Shown: positions 42,698 to 51,612 of the stretch, one piece after another | Layout: every line of letters begins with the position of its first letter | Position numbering within the stretch: position 1 is the stretch's first letter | DNA from: Croceicoccus ponticola | GTDB taxonomy: Bacteria; Pseudomonadota; Alphaproteobacteria; Sphingomonadales; Sphingomonadaceae | Direction: 5' to 3' | Length of the DNA: 64,000 bases | Assembly (NCBI RefSeq): GCF_004004515.1 | Contig: NZ_RXOL01000009.1 | Coordinates: 1-64,000, forward strand | Program-made: the position numbers and the translations under genes | Notes under the pieces: generated by a model | Told to the model about the DNA's origin: nothing | The model's input: only the letters and a program-made list of their open reading frames with translations | The model's database searches: none

Positions 42698-43166
42698 GCA
42701 CAGTCATTGTCGGAAACGACTTTTCGGAAGATATTGCTGCGGCGACTGAGGCGAACGACCGCGGTGTGCCTCACACAACCGACACACTAGCCCCCGAACG
42801 AAGCCAGGCGGTCGATTGGGCAGAATGTGGCATCACCGATGGCCGTCGATTTCAATCGGTGCACTCAGGCGATCACCGTCTGGGCAACCATGCCAGCCCT
42901 GCATGCGAAGCTCGACTGAGCGCATCCCCAACATCCGATGCGGCCCGCGGTCCGGGCCTTCGAAATGGTGCGCACCCGCTCTTGCGCAAATATCGCCACA
43001 CCGTGCGGCCAACCCGCCTGCTTGCCCAGCCAAGCTCATTCAGCCGGACCAATGCAACCACCTCCTAGCACTACTTTGGCAGATTTTTGTTGATGGGTTC
43101 GCTTTTGGAATTCCTCAGCAAGGATTCCGATGATTCATAGGGAGCCAGCTTTTTGGGAGGCTGGCG
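42698..43166. other. Intergenic, no gene recognised
   Basis: About 470 bp between the TIM-barrel gene and the IS701 remnant. Open frames exist on both strands but lack ribosome sites and any recognisable family. Near 43105-43127 an imperfect palindrome (GGAATTCC ... GGATTCC) may be part of an IS end. Confidence 0.4.
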
Positions 43167-43800
43167 ATGGATACGGATTGGCGTGGCGAACTGGATGAAT
43201 GGCTGGCACCGTTTGTTGCGGCGTTGAAGCACAAGACGCGCTCACGGATGTGTCCGGCACATATCGCGGGACTGATCGGCCCAGGAGATCGCAAAAGCAT
43301 ACAGCCGATGGCTGCGCGCGACAGCGATGTCAACTACGACCGGTTGCATCATTTTATCGCGCGCGGCGTGTTGGGCGAAGAGCCGCTTGAGGCGGCGCTG
43401 CTGGCGGAAGCCGACAGGCAGGTGTCCGCTTTGGCTGTGTCTTGGCCGACGCAGGCTATGGCATGTCCGCGCCATTCCGGCAGGGTCTGAGCGAATGCGG
43501 TCTTACCTGGGCCGTTGGCATACCGTTCAGGCAGAAGGTCTACGCACACGGGTCGATATCCGCCAAGGCGATGCTGGCGACGGCAACGTGGCGCAAGGTC
43601 AGTTGGAGGCGCGGCACGAAGGGGCCGCTTGTCGCCCGCTTTGCCGCCGTTCGCGTGCGTGTCGCCGATGGTCCGCCCCAGCGCATCGGTGACATGGGGG
43701 CACAGCACCCGCCCGGCGAGGAGGTCTGGCTGGTCGGCGAACACCGTTCTACCGGCGAGCGCAAATGCTATCTCTCCAACCTGCCTGCCGATACTCCGAT
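43167..43800 (+). mobile_element. IS701-like transposase remnant
   Basis: The N-terminus is readable (ELDEWLAPFVAALKHKTRSR, then YDRLHHFIARGVLGEEPLEA). A deletion and frameshift near 43430 remove about 100 codons. The later part reads VLADAGYGMSAPFRQGLSEC, LTWAVGIPFRQKVYAHG and GEEVWLVGEHRSTGERKCYL. It ends at about 43800 where it meets the 3'-truncated IS630 remnant on the opposite strand. Confidence 0.72.
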
Positions 43801-43802
43801 GA

Positions 43803-44275
43803 ACCTTGTCGACGAACAGCGGATCGGTGGATAGCTTGAATGTCTGTGACCGGTGCGGTTGCAGACCAAATGCCGCCCAGATCCGGCGGATGGTGGTGTG
43901 CGACAGCCCTGCCTCGGTCGCCATGGAGCGGATCGACCAATGGGTGGCATCCGTCGGAGTGGTGTTCAGCGTGCGCTCGATCACCTGAACCACCTGCGCA
44001 TCGGATACTGTTCGCGGTCGGCCCGCACGATATTCGTCGGTCAGCCCCTCGATGCCATCCTGCACGAACCGCCGACGCCATTTGCCGACCGTATGTTCAT
44101 GCACACCGAGGCGTTCGGCAACTTCCTTGCTCTGCAATCCTTCTGCACAGAGCAGAACCATCCGGCACCGATCCGACAGCGAACGCGGCGCTTTGTGCCG
44201 GCGGACCTGAGCTTCGAGAAAAGTCCGATCCTCACCGCTCAACACGACCAAATCCGCCTGCCTACCCACCATCAT
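43803..44275 (-). mobile_element. IS630-family transposase, 3' truncated
   Basis: The N-terminal HTH half is intact on the minus strand: RCRMVLLCAEGLQSKEVAER, LGVHEHTVGKWRRRFVQDGI, GRPRTVSDAQVVQVIERTLN, then SMATEAGLSHTTIRRIWAAF and LSTDPLFVDKVH. The catalytic DDE half is missing because the sequence fuses at about 43800 to the IS701 remnant. The frame stays open into antisense IS701 sequence, which is not meaningful. Confidence 0.82.
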
Positions 44276-44536
44276 GAACGCTCCTGCCTTTCTGACAAGA
44301 GCATATACAATGATACTTACTTCAGTTTCAGATGACTAGGGTTGAAGCATATCTTCCACGTGTAAGGTCGTCGACAATGCGGGAATGACTGGTAAGCGGA
44401 CTTTTGCGTCGGCTCTTCCATCTCGACGATACTGCCCGAAGCACCCAGCCTTTGCACCAGCTTCTCGAATGGCTGGCTAGGCGGTAAACTCGTAAACGAC
44501 CTTGAGGTTAGCGAGGCTCCGTGATTCAGGCTTTCC

Positions 44537-44743
44537 GTGACGATGGAGAGAGGGATGGTGCGGCTGCGATATGAACTGATGGATGGGGAATGGTCGATTA
44601 TTGCGCCGCTTCTGCCGAACAAGCCGCGCGGCGTTCCTCGGGTCGATGATAGTCGAGTGCTGAACGGCATACTCTGGCGCTTCCGCACCGGTTCTCCATG
44701 GGCGGAAGTTCCCGAGCGCCATGGCCCATCGAAGAGGTGGTAG
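44537..44743 (+). mobile_element. IS5-family transposase 5' fragment
   Basis: About 60 codons: RYELMDGEWSIIAPLLPNKP, RGVPRVDDSRVLNGILWRF, then SPWAEVPERHGP. This is the N-terminus of an IS5/IS427-type transposase. The rest is absent. It marks the left edge of the 44.8-63 kb catabolic cluster. Confidence 0.82.
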
Positions 44744-44793
44744 GCCAATCAACCCCGTAAAGCCGGACCCTGAACGCTTCGATCGGCGAAACG

Positions 44794-46752
44794 TCAGAGC
44801 GTACGTCCGATCCTGTCACCTTCGCGGATCGCTTCTAGGGCCGAACGGGGCACATAGGCGTCGCCCACCAACTTGGTGGGCGCATGGCGTTCGCACGCTT
44901 CCACTAGGTCGGTCACGGGCTGGGCGGGTACTCCGGCGACAATGAAGTCGCAGGGCAGCGCCACCTCCTTCCCGGTTGTCCCGTCAAATACCAGCAGGGT
45001 TCCGTCGTGGATCGACCGCGCCTGGCTCTGCGCCATCACCTTGACGCCCCATTCGGGAAGCAGCCGCAAGTAATCGGCAAGGTGGGTGAAGCCCAAGTTC
45101 GCCCCGAAATGAAGAAATGGCGTGACCACAGTTACCGATGCACCCCGTCGGACGAGCGCTTCGACGCATAGCCCGGTCTCATATGTCCCCCGTCGGTCGA
45201 CGATGACGGCATTGGTGCCCCGCATCTCGAAGGTCTGCCCTTCAATTTCGCCCTGCACCGCCGCGTCGATTTCGAGCACCGGCACGGAATCGTCGGTTGC
45301 GAATTCCAGATGCGACTTGGCCCTTGCACCGCTTGCCAAGACGATCGCATCGGGCTTCAATTCTTCGATCAACGCCTCATCGACAGTGGTCTGCAGTATG
45401 ACCCGCACCTGTAAAAGCTCGAGTTCCTGTTCGAGCCATGAGGTCATGGCGAGAAGGTTCGAGGCGCTACCAAGAGTTTCGACCAAATTGAGCCGTCCGC
45501 CAAGCCGATGACCGGATTCCGCCAGCGTCACCTGATGCCCGCGCCTTGCCGCAACCTCGGCCGCCTTCATTCCCGCTGGGCCGCCGCCGATGACGAGCAC
45601 CCGCTTGGGTTTCACCGGTTCGGCGTCCAGCTTCCGGAAGCGGTTTTCCTCGCCCACTTCCGGGTTCTGGATGCAGGTGATTGGATACATGCTCACCCGA
45701 TCTATGCAGCCCTGGTTCGCTCCGGTACAAGTGCGGATACGCGGCGCCTCGCCGTGTTCCAGCTTGTAGACAAGGTCGGGGTCGGCGATCTGCGCGCGGG
45801 TCATGCCGACAAGATCACAATCGCCATCGACAAGCGCCTGTTCAGCGAGGTCGACCGTCGGAATCTTGTTGACCCCGATGACGGGGATACGCGCCCCTAT
45901 ACGTTGGCGCAGCGCATGGACCGCGGGCAGCGTCTTGCCGAACTTGTGCCGATAGTTCGTTATGACCTGGGCATAGTCGAAATTGCCGCTGCCTTCCGAC
46001 GTGTTCACGTAGTCGAAGCGGCCCGTCGCGGTCAGTTCGTCAACGATGTCGCAGATGTCGTCGAATTCGAGCCCACCCCGTTCACGGCCGCGAAAATCGT
46101 CGAGCGAAATGCGAATGCCCATCACCTTTTCGGGTCCGATCGCCTCGCGGACCCGGCGTGAAAGCTCATGCGCAAAATAGGTTCGCTGGCCCCATTTGTC
46201 GGTGCGATAGTTGGAAAACGGCGTCCACGATTGCTGCAGAAGATAACCGTGCGTTCCGTGCAGTTCGATCCCGTCCATGCCGTTCTCGACCGCACAGACC
46301 GACGCGGCGACGAAGGCATCGAGCACTTCCTCGATCTCGGCGTCAGTCATTACGTGACAGGCTTCGCCGTCGGCGCTCTCCAGCGGCGAAAATCCCCAGA
46401 TCGGCTTGAAATCCTCGTGAGTCTCGGCCTTGCCCATGACTCCGAAGTGGAAAACCTGCGCCAGAATCCTGCCGCCGTGGCGATGCACGCGGTCGCTCAG
46501 CTGGCGAAACTTGGGAGCCATCGTCGCGGCATCGAAGACCCAGTGATTGAGCATCTGGCTAGCTTCGTGAACGTGCATGGCAGTGGTCATCATCAGGCCG
46601 GCGCCGCCTCTCGCGCGCCGTTCCAGATAGGCCATGTATCGTTCGCCATCGCAATCCGGCCGGAAGAAGTCGGTATAGGCCGCATGCGCGGTAATGACGA
46701 CGCGGTTCTTCAGCTCGATCGGGCCAAGTCGCAACGGTTCGAGCAGCTTCAT
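44794..46752 (-). CDS. Old-Yellow-Enzyme-type FMN/FAD oxidoreductase (2,4-dienoyl-CoA reductase family)
   Basis: A 652-residue protein. Residues 1-about 370 are an FMN TIM barrel (LGPIELKNRVVITAHAAYTD, DGIELHGTHGYLLQQSWTPF, NYRTDKWGQR). Residues about 385-640 hold FAD and NAD(P) domains (VLVIGGGPAGMKAAEVAARR). The iron-sulfur loop reads CTGANQGCIDRVSMYPITC: Cys342, Cys349 and Cys360 are present, but the second Cys of the usual CxxC is Ala345, so the [4Fe-4S] site lacks one ligand. Family members reduce C=C bonds or demethylate amines. It is the last gene of the leftward group of the cluster. Confidence 0.8.
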   Translation of the reverse strand: MKLLEPLRLGPIELKNRVVITAHAAYTDFFRPDCDGERYMAYLERRARGGAGLMMTTAMHVHEASQMLNHWVFDAATMAPKFRQLSDRVHRHGGRILAQVFHFGVMGKAETHEDFKPIWGFSPLESADGEACHVMTDAEIEEVLDAFVAASVCAVENGMDGIELHGTHGYLLQQSWTPFSNYRTDKWGQRTYFAHELSRRVREAIGPEKVMGIRISLDDFRGRERGGLEFDDICDIVDELTATGRFDYVNTSEGSGNFDYAQVITNYRHKFGKTLPAVHALRQRIGARIPVIGVNKIPTVDLAEQALVDGDCDLVGMTRAQIADPDLVYKLEHGEAPRIRTCTGANQGCIDRVSMYPITCIQNPEVGEENRFRKLDAEPVKPKRVLVIGGGPAGMKAAEVAARRGHQVTLAESGHRLGGRLNLVETLGSASNLLAMTSWLEQELELLQVRVILQTTVDEALIEELKPDAIVLASGARAKSHLEFATDDSVPVLEIDAAVQGEIEGQTFEMRGTNAVIVDRRGTYETGLCVEALVRRGASVTVVTPFLHFGANLGFTHLADYLRLLPEWGVKVMAQSQARSIHDGTLLVFDGTTGKEVALPCDFIVAGVPAQPVTDLVEACERHAPTKLVGDAYVPRSALEAIREGDRIGRTL

Positions 46753-46821
46753 GCAAATCCTCTCCCTAGGATGCGTGCCGGTTTCCGGTCACGCGCTTGT
46801 TCCTATTCGGTCATGCGATAG

Positions 46822-47382
46822 TCACTTGGGCAGCAGCGCGGCCCGGCTATAGTCGGTGATGCCTTCGGCCTCGATCTTCCATGGATCGCCCGGCTTCCAC
46901 GCTTCGTGCGCCCGCTTCCAAAGGCCGAACATGCCCATGATGTGCATTGGATCGCCATGGATCTCGGTGAAGCCTCCGTTGAGGCTTCGCGTATCGAAAT
47001 AGGCCGCATTCACTTCGTCGGCGTAAAGCTCCGTCGCGAGATCGTAGCCCATGTCGAGCCAGTGCCGGCGTTCGGCATCGAAGTCGGAGACGAGATAGGC
47101 GATGTGATGATAGCCTTCTTCGCCCGGCGCATACATTTCGCGATAGATCGAATTCTTGTCGTCATGCTGCTCGATGAACTGGATCATCATGTCGCCCAGG
47201 TAACCGAAGGCGTAGGAAACGTCGGCTTCCTCGTCGGTGCCGCGATAAGTGAATTCATCGCATTCATGGTGGCGGATCATGAAGAACGGGCCGGCACCGA
47301 ATGCCTGGGACCACTTGCGCGCCGCGTCGTCGATACTGGAGACAAAGTAGGCGCATTGAAAAAGCTGTCTGCTGGTCGTCAT
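46822..47382 (-). CDS. VOC-superfamily protein
   Basis: About 186 residues starting MTTSRQLFQCAYFVSSIDDA. It has the N-terminal VOC module (ARKWSQAFGAGPFFMIRHHE, MMIQFIEQHDD) and the C-terminal one (EEGYHHIAYLVSDFDAERRH, GGFTEIHGDP) with His/Glu metal positions. Members of this type are found in aromatic and steroid-like catabolic clusters. The frame to 47475 adds an atypical leader, so I use the ATG at 47382. The 25-bp regulatory element at 47504-47528 lies upstream. Confidence 0.7.
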   Translation of the reverse strand: MTTSRQLFQCAYFVSSIDDAARKWSQAFGAGPFFMIRHHECDEFTYRGTDEEADVSYAFGYLGDMMIQFIEQHDDKNSIYREMYAPGEEGYHHIAYLVSDFDAERRHWLDMGYDLATELYADEVNAAYFDTRSLNGGFTEIHGDPMHIMGMFGLWKRAHEAWKPGDPWKIEAEGITDYSRAALLPK

Positions 47383-47503
47383 TCTGGTCTCATCCCCCAG
47401 GCCCTGCGATGATCCGCAGGTCGCGATGATCAGACGAAGCCGCTGCTGCGGCGACGTGCAAATCCGCGTGTTCACTTGCTAATGCGAGGACAGGCTAGCT
47501 ATG

Positions 47504-47528
47504 ATTCAGCAGTTGCACAATATAAAAT
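47504..47528. promoter_or_regulatory. Conserved 25-bp upstream element (pair B, copy 1)
   Basis: Begins ATTCAGCAG and contains GCACAATATAAAA. It matches the element at 63202-63226 at 22 of 25 positions. Both lie upstream of leftward genes (VOC at 47382, AhpD-like at 63038). On the other strand it contains ATTGTGCA, as does the pair A element at 52424. Likely operator or promoter. Confidence 0.5.
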
Positions 47529-47547
47529 CAGCGCCGTTCACCGGTCT

Positions 47548-48147
47548 TCACGCGGCGCCGTTGCCTTGCAGCTTCATGGCGCGGATATGGTTTCGCAGGT
47601 AGCGCTGCTGCTCGACTTTCGGCCAGGCTTCGGGCTGGGTGGTCACCATCGCCGATATGCCGTTCAGGAAGATCTGGATGGCATTGGCGTGAAACGCCTT
47701 GTCGATGTCCTTCGGCAATTCGCCGCGTTCGATTGCATAGCCAAGGATCATCATAAGCGTCTTGTTGGTTTCTTCGATGCCGATCAACCGCTCTTCGGCA
47801 AGAGCCGGGTCATGCGTCACTTTCCCCCAAAATCCGAACCAAGCCTGCCAGTCGCGAAGGTTAGATTCCGTAATGGGAAGCAGCGCCGTAATACATTCGA
47901 GCAGGTCGCCGCCCGCTTCCATCACGGTCTGGACCCGAACCGGTGTTTCGCTCAGCACCGAGCCAAAGGCCGACAAGAGCAAGTGCTGCTTGTCGCGAAA
48001 GTAGTGCGAGAGGATGGTCGAACTGTATCCCGCCTTGCGTGCGACCGCGCGCACGGTCACCGAATCGATGCCCGTTTCAGCGATCATTTCCTTGACGATA
48101 TCGGCGATGATCGCGCGCCGTTTATCATGATCGACAATCAAAGGCAT
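47548..48147 (-). CDS. TetR/AcrR-family regulator
   Basis: A 199-residue protein. The N-terminal HTH is typical (RRAIIADIVKEMIAETGIDS, VTVRAVARKAGYSSTILSHY, FRDKQHLLLSAF). The C-terminal ligand domain is helical and diverse (LPITESNLRDWQAWFGFWGK, AFHANAIQIFLNGISAMVTT), of the BetI-like kind. It is the only regulator inside the 44.8-63 kb cluster and therefore the first candidate to bind the shared upstream elements. A perfect 12-bp palindrome at 48215 lies upstream of its start. Confidence 0.82.
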   Translation of the reverse strand: MPLIVDHDKRRAIIADIVKEMIAETGIDSVTVRAVARKAGYSSTILSHYFRDKQHLLLSAFGSVLSETPVRVQTVMEAGGDLLECITALLPITESNLRDWQAWFGFWGKVTHDPALAEERLIGIEETNKTLMMILGYAIERGELPKDIDKAFHANAIQIFLNGISAMVTTQPEAWPKVEQQRYLRNHIRAMKLQGNGAA

Positions 48148-48214
48148 CGTTCGAACCCACTCGTCCCCGTTAATGCGACTCAGGCCCCTTAGTCAGGATT
48201 GCTGCAGAACAGAA

Positions 48215-48226
48215 GGTCAATTGACC
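48215..48226. promoter_or_regulatory. Palindrome GGTCAATTGACC, possible TetR operator
   Basis: A perfect 12-bp palindrome 68-79 bp upstream of the TetR start and 19 bp beyond the end of the next upstream gene. Its position suits an autoregulatory operator, but it does not match the other shared elements in the cluster. Confidence 0.35.
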
Positions 48227-48244
48227 AACCGCTTCAATCGGCTG

Positions 48245-48940
48245 TCACCAGGGATGGATTCCACCATCCCATTTCCGGAACTTGCCACTGTCTTCCTTGG
48301 TCAGGTTGCGGATCGCGACAATGTTGTCGCGCGCGGCATCGGCCGGCTCCAGATCGGCCACGTCGCCCGCCATGTCGGTCTTGATCCAGCCGGGATGCAG
48401 CAAGGTGAAGATCAGGTCCTCGTCCTGCATTTCCTGCGCCAGCGCGGTCATCGCCCGGTTGAGCCCGGCCTTGGCGGTGGCATAGGAATAACCGATCAGG
48501 TGATCATAGGCATGGGCTGCGGTCTGGCTGGTGATCGACACGATCTTCTTGTCGTGGCCCCGCCGGACATGGGGCAAGAAATTCTGCATCACCCTGAACG
48601 GCCCCATCAGCATGATATTCAACTCGCGCGCCCAGTTGTCATAATCCATGTTCTGGAACGTCTGCGTATCAAGCCCGCCCCATACACCTGCATTGTTGAT
48701 CAGGATGTCGATGTCGACGTCCTTCAACTCCTCGGCGCAGGCTTTGACCGATGCCATGTCGCCCACGTCCATGCGGTGCACCGTCAGGCGGCCTTCGCTG
48801 GCCTCTGCGACATTGCGCAGCGCCTCGGCAGCCTGCGGGTTGCGACAAGTTGCATAGACGCGCTCGCCTTGCTCGGCGAACTGCCGGGCCAGCTCAAAGC
48901 CCAGTCCGCGCGCGGCGCCAGTAATTAGAATGTTCGTCAT
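48245..48940 (-). CDS. SDR oxidoreductase
   Basis: A 231-residue short-chain dehydrogenase starting MTNILITGAARGLGFELARQ. It has DVDIDILINNAGVWGG and the catalytic Ser in SITSQTAAH with YATAK. I start at the ATG at 48940; a longer upstream frame runs into the Rieske gene's coding region. The Rieske gene stop is 2 bp upstream, so the two are coupled and this enzyme probably oxidises the Rieske product (such as a diol or alcohol) or a later intermediate. Substrate not known. Confidence 0.82.
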   Translation of the reverse strand: MTNILITGAARGLGFELARQFAEQGERVYATCRNPQAAEALRNVAEASEGRLTVHRMDVGDMASVKACAEELKDVDIDILINNAGVWGGLDTQTFQNMDYDNWARELNIMLMGPFRVMQNFLPHVRRGHDKKIVSITSQTAAHAYDHLIGYSYATAKAGLNRAMTALAQEMQDEDLIFTLLHPGWIKTDMAGDVADLEPADAARDNIVAIRNLTKEDSGKFRKWDGGIHPW

Positions 48941-48942
48941 CG

Positions 48943-50346
48943 TCAGTTCCTGGTGGCTGGCTTGTCGAGATATTTCATGAGCGTCCGGTGCATGTGGCGG
49001 ATCCGGATTTCCTGGTAATTGGCAAGCGTCACGCCGTCGCGGCCCAGCGTTGCACAGCCAAGCTGCGCCGCTTCCATGTTGCCGGTATCCTGGTCGTAGA
49101 CGTTGCCGATGTAAGGATCGATGCCCGGAACGGTGGTATAGGATTCCTCGGATTTCAGGCGATAGGGCTCGGCCGTTTCCCACTTGCTGCCGTCCGTCGG
49201 CCTTTGCTTGAGAATGACGAGGTCGAAAATTGACTTGTCCTTGCTCATCCCGAGCGGACGGAAGCGATAAACGATCGGGAATGCCACGCCGGTAAAGAAT
49301 TGTTGATTGGGAAAGGCGAAATAGGCGATCGAATCGACAATCTCGGAGTCCGAGATTTGGTCGAGATTGCGCATGCCTTTCTGCCGGGACATGTCGCGGA
49401 AGAACTGGGCCATGACCTTGCGCGCCGAGCTCCCGTTGGGGACGGTCAGCTTCTCGCCGACATCGCCGCTGTCGCCCATCAGGAAACTGTCAAGGATCTC
49501 CTGTTCGGTCAGCTCCTCCTTGAGGAAGGCGCTGGGCGACCCGGCCACGTTGATCAGGCGGTTGATGTTGTCGCCATAGAAATCGTACTGGGTGTTCGCG
49601 TCGCCATTGGTCCGCATCAGTTGCGGGTGGGTTTCCATGACATGATAGGCCTCGAGAAAGGCTTCTGACGCGATCTTCCAGTTGCAGTTGAGCTCTTTCT
49701 GCACGTGCATCGCAACATAACGGTTGGTGAACACGTCGCTCGAAACATGCTCCGGCAGCGGGGAGAGATAATCCAGCAACGGTTCCGCATTTTCGTCGAG
49801 ATTAACGAACACGAACCCGCCCCAGACTTCGCACCGCACCGGCTTCAGGGCGTAGGCCGCCTTGTCGACGTGGGGGAAGTCCCATTGGCAGGGCAGCGTT
49901 TCAAGCTGGCCGTCAAGGTTCCACTGCCAGCCATGATACGGGCAACGGATGATATCAGCACTGCCTTCGCTAGCGGGAGGCTTGAGCATCGTGCCACGGT
50001 GCATGCAGGCGTTGCGATAGGCCTTGATCCCGCCATCCCCTGTTCGCACGATCAGCACGGAATAGGGGCCGACATCGTAAACGATGTAGTCGCCGTCTTC
50101 GGGGATATGTTCCTCGCGGCAGGCCCATTGCCAAACCCGCGGCCACATGTCGCGGATTTCACGCTCGAAGAATTCCTGCGAGATGTAACGCTCGACCGGA
50201 ATGTCCTCGTCGCCAAGGAATTCGTAGCTCTGCTCGGTAAGAAAGTCGGGAACGGAACGGCTGTCGTCGGCAAGAATGTCCTGGACGCTGATGCCGGGGC
50301 AACGTGCCTCGCCCGGTTTCGCGTCTGTTTTCACGTCGTCGGTCAT
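48943..50346 (-). CDS. Rieske non-heme iron oxygenase, alpha subunit (1)
   Basis: A 467-residue protein. The Rieske motif is CMH at 114-116 and CPYH at 135-138 (NACMHRGTML, IIRCPYHGWQW). The catalytic domain has NWKIASEAFLEAYHVMETHP with His235 and His240 as iron ligands, with a later Asp expected as the third. Length and layout fit ring-hydroxylating or demethylating alpha subunits that work without a beta subunit. It is followed by an SDR gene and preceded by the EthD-like gene. No ferredoxin or reductase gene is nearby. Confidence 0.85.
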   Translation of the reverse strand: MTDDVKTDAKPGEARCPGISVQDILADDSRSVPDFLTEQSYEFLGDEDIPVERYISQEFFEREIRDMWPRVWQWACREEHIPEDGDYIVYDVGPYSVLIVRTGDGGIKAYRNACMHRGTMLKPPASEGSADIIRCPYHGWQWNLDGQLETLPCQWDFPHVDKAAYALKPVRCEVWGGFVFVNLDENAEPLLDYLSPLPEHVSSDVFTNRYVAMHVQKELNCNWKIASEAFLEAYHVMETHPQLMRTNGDANTQYDFYGDNINRLINVAGSPSAFLKEELTEQEILDSFLMGDSGDVGEKLTVPNGSSARKVMAQFFRDMSRQKGMRNLDQISDSEIVDSIAYFAFPNQQFFTGVAFPIVYRFRPLGMSKDKSIFDLVILKQRPTDGSKWETAEPYRLKSEESYTTVPGIDPYIGNVYDQDTGNMEAAQLGCATLGRDGVTLANYQEIRIRHMHRTLMKYLDKPATRN

Positions 50347-50398
50347 CTTGCTCTCCGTTCCGCGGCGCCAACCATTTTTCCGCCGCCGTTCGCCACGA

Positions 50399-50740
50399 TC
50401 AAACGCGCGTCTTTCGCGCCCCTTCGATCTCCTCGTACAGACCCGCCCAGATCGGCGGAGCAAGACAATCGGAAACACCGATCTTGCCCGCTTCCACGGC
50501 CGCGCCCATTTTGGCCATTACCGCCATCGGATCGTCCGTCTCGACTTCCATCGTGACAAGGTAGCCATAAGCCTCCCCTTCACCCGTGGTGCCGGGCACC
50601 AGCTTCATCCGTTCCGAAAAGGCGAACCCCGCGTGCTCCAGCACTTCCTTCATATGCGTGCTGGTGTGCCACTCGTTGAATTCTTCGTCCCTGCCCGGTG
50701 CGGCATTGACGAGTGCGACGAACCTGTATCGCTTGGCCAT
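50399..50740 (-). CDS. EthD-like dimeric alpha-beta barrel protein
   Basis: A 113-residue protein: YRFVALVNAAPGRDEEFNEW, HTSTHMKEVLEHAGFAFSER, AYGYLVTMEVETDDPMAVMA. The ferredoxin-like dimer fold (EthD/ABM-type) is found in small helper proteins or isomerases of aromatic degradation clusters. It lies between an SDR and the first Rieske gene, in the same direction. No catalytic role can be assigned. Confidence 0.65.
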   Translation of the reverse strand: MAKRYRFVALVNAAPGRDEEFNEWHTSTHMKEVLEHAGFAFSERMKLVPGTTGEGEAYGYLVTMEVETDDPMAVMAKMGAAVEAGKIGVSDCLAPPIWAGLYEEIEGARKTRV

Positions 50741-50760
50741 TCCTCTATCCTTCTTAATGC

Positions 50761-51519
50761 TTAATGTGCGGTCCAGCCGCCGTCGATTGCGATCGATGCC
50801 CCGTGCATATAGGGCGACGCGTCAGAGGCCATGAAGACGACCGTTCCGGCGATCTCGCCGGGCGTAGCGACGCGGCCAGCCGGCATGCGCGACATGAGGA
50901 CGGCATTTTCCGGCGCTTCGGGATCGAAGCCCGCCATCATCGGCGTCAGCGTGATGCCGGGCGAGATCGCGTTCACGCGAATGGCATCCTTCGCATAATC
51001 GACGGCTGCGGCGCGGGTGTATCCGAGGATGGCGTGCTTTGCCGCAGTGTAGTGGGCCGAATAGCCGAGAGCGAGATGGCTCTGCGCCGATGCGTTGTTG
51101 ATGATCGAGCCGCCCTTGCCTTGCTTGAGCATCTGCTGGATCTCGTACTTCAGGCACAGGAAGGTCGAGCGCACGTTGGTATCGAAGCTCTGGACGCAAT
51201 CCTCCTCGGTCAGGTCCGCAAGCAGGCCCATTCCATAAAAGACGCCTGCGTTGTTGAACGCGACATCGAGGCCACCGAACTGCTTGACGGTTTCGGCCAC
51301 CAGAGCCTCGACCTGATCGGCTTTTGACACGTCGCACTGGAAGAAGCGGCATGTGCCGCCTTCCGCTTCGACCTGCCTGAGTGTCTCGTCACCCGAATCC
51401 TCGCGGCGGCCGCAGATCATTACTTTTGCGCCTTCTTTGGCGAATGCGATCGCAACGGCCTGACCGATGCCGCTTCCCCCGCCCGTTACAAGCGCAGATT
51501 TACCGTCCAGCTGTCCCAT
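50761..51519 (-). CDS. SDR oxidoreductase
   Basis: About 252 residues: SALVTGGGSGIGQAVAIAFA, DVAFNNAGVFYG, catalytic Ser in NNASAQSHLALG, YTAAK, and the ending YMHGASIAIDGGWTAH. This is a classical SDR of the FabG/dihydrodiol dehydrogenase kind. Three ATGs lie in a row; I use the third (51519) because AGGAG is then properly spaced. It is 20 bp upstream of the EthD-like gene. Confidence 0.82.
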   Translation of the reverse strand: MGQLDGKSALVTGGGSGIGQAVAIAFAKEGAKVMICGRREDSGDETLRQVEAEGGTCRFFQCDVSKADQVEALVAETVKQFGGLDVAFNNAGVFYGMGLLADLTEEDCVQSFDTNVRSTFLCLKYEIQQMLKQGKGGSIINNASAQSHLALGYSAHYTAAKHAILGYTRAAAVDYAKDAIRVNAISPGITLTPMMAGFDPEAPENAVLMSRMPAGRVATPGEIAGTVVFMASDASPYMHGASIAIDGGWTAH

Positions 51520-51612
51520 CATCATCTCCTGAATATTTGTCTTGGCGAGGCGAAGCACGCCGCTTCAAGGTTCCGCAAAAGTGCCCCGTGCCTGCGGTGC
51601 GCCACGGATCTC

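Noticed and set aside
42694-43068. 124-codon frame after the TIM-barrel gene
   Set aside because: No recognisable domain, overlapping frames on both strands, and a composition like non-coding GC-rich DNA next to IS debris.
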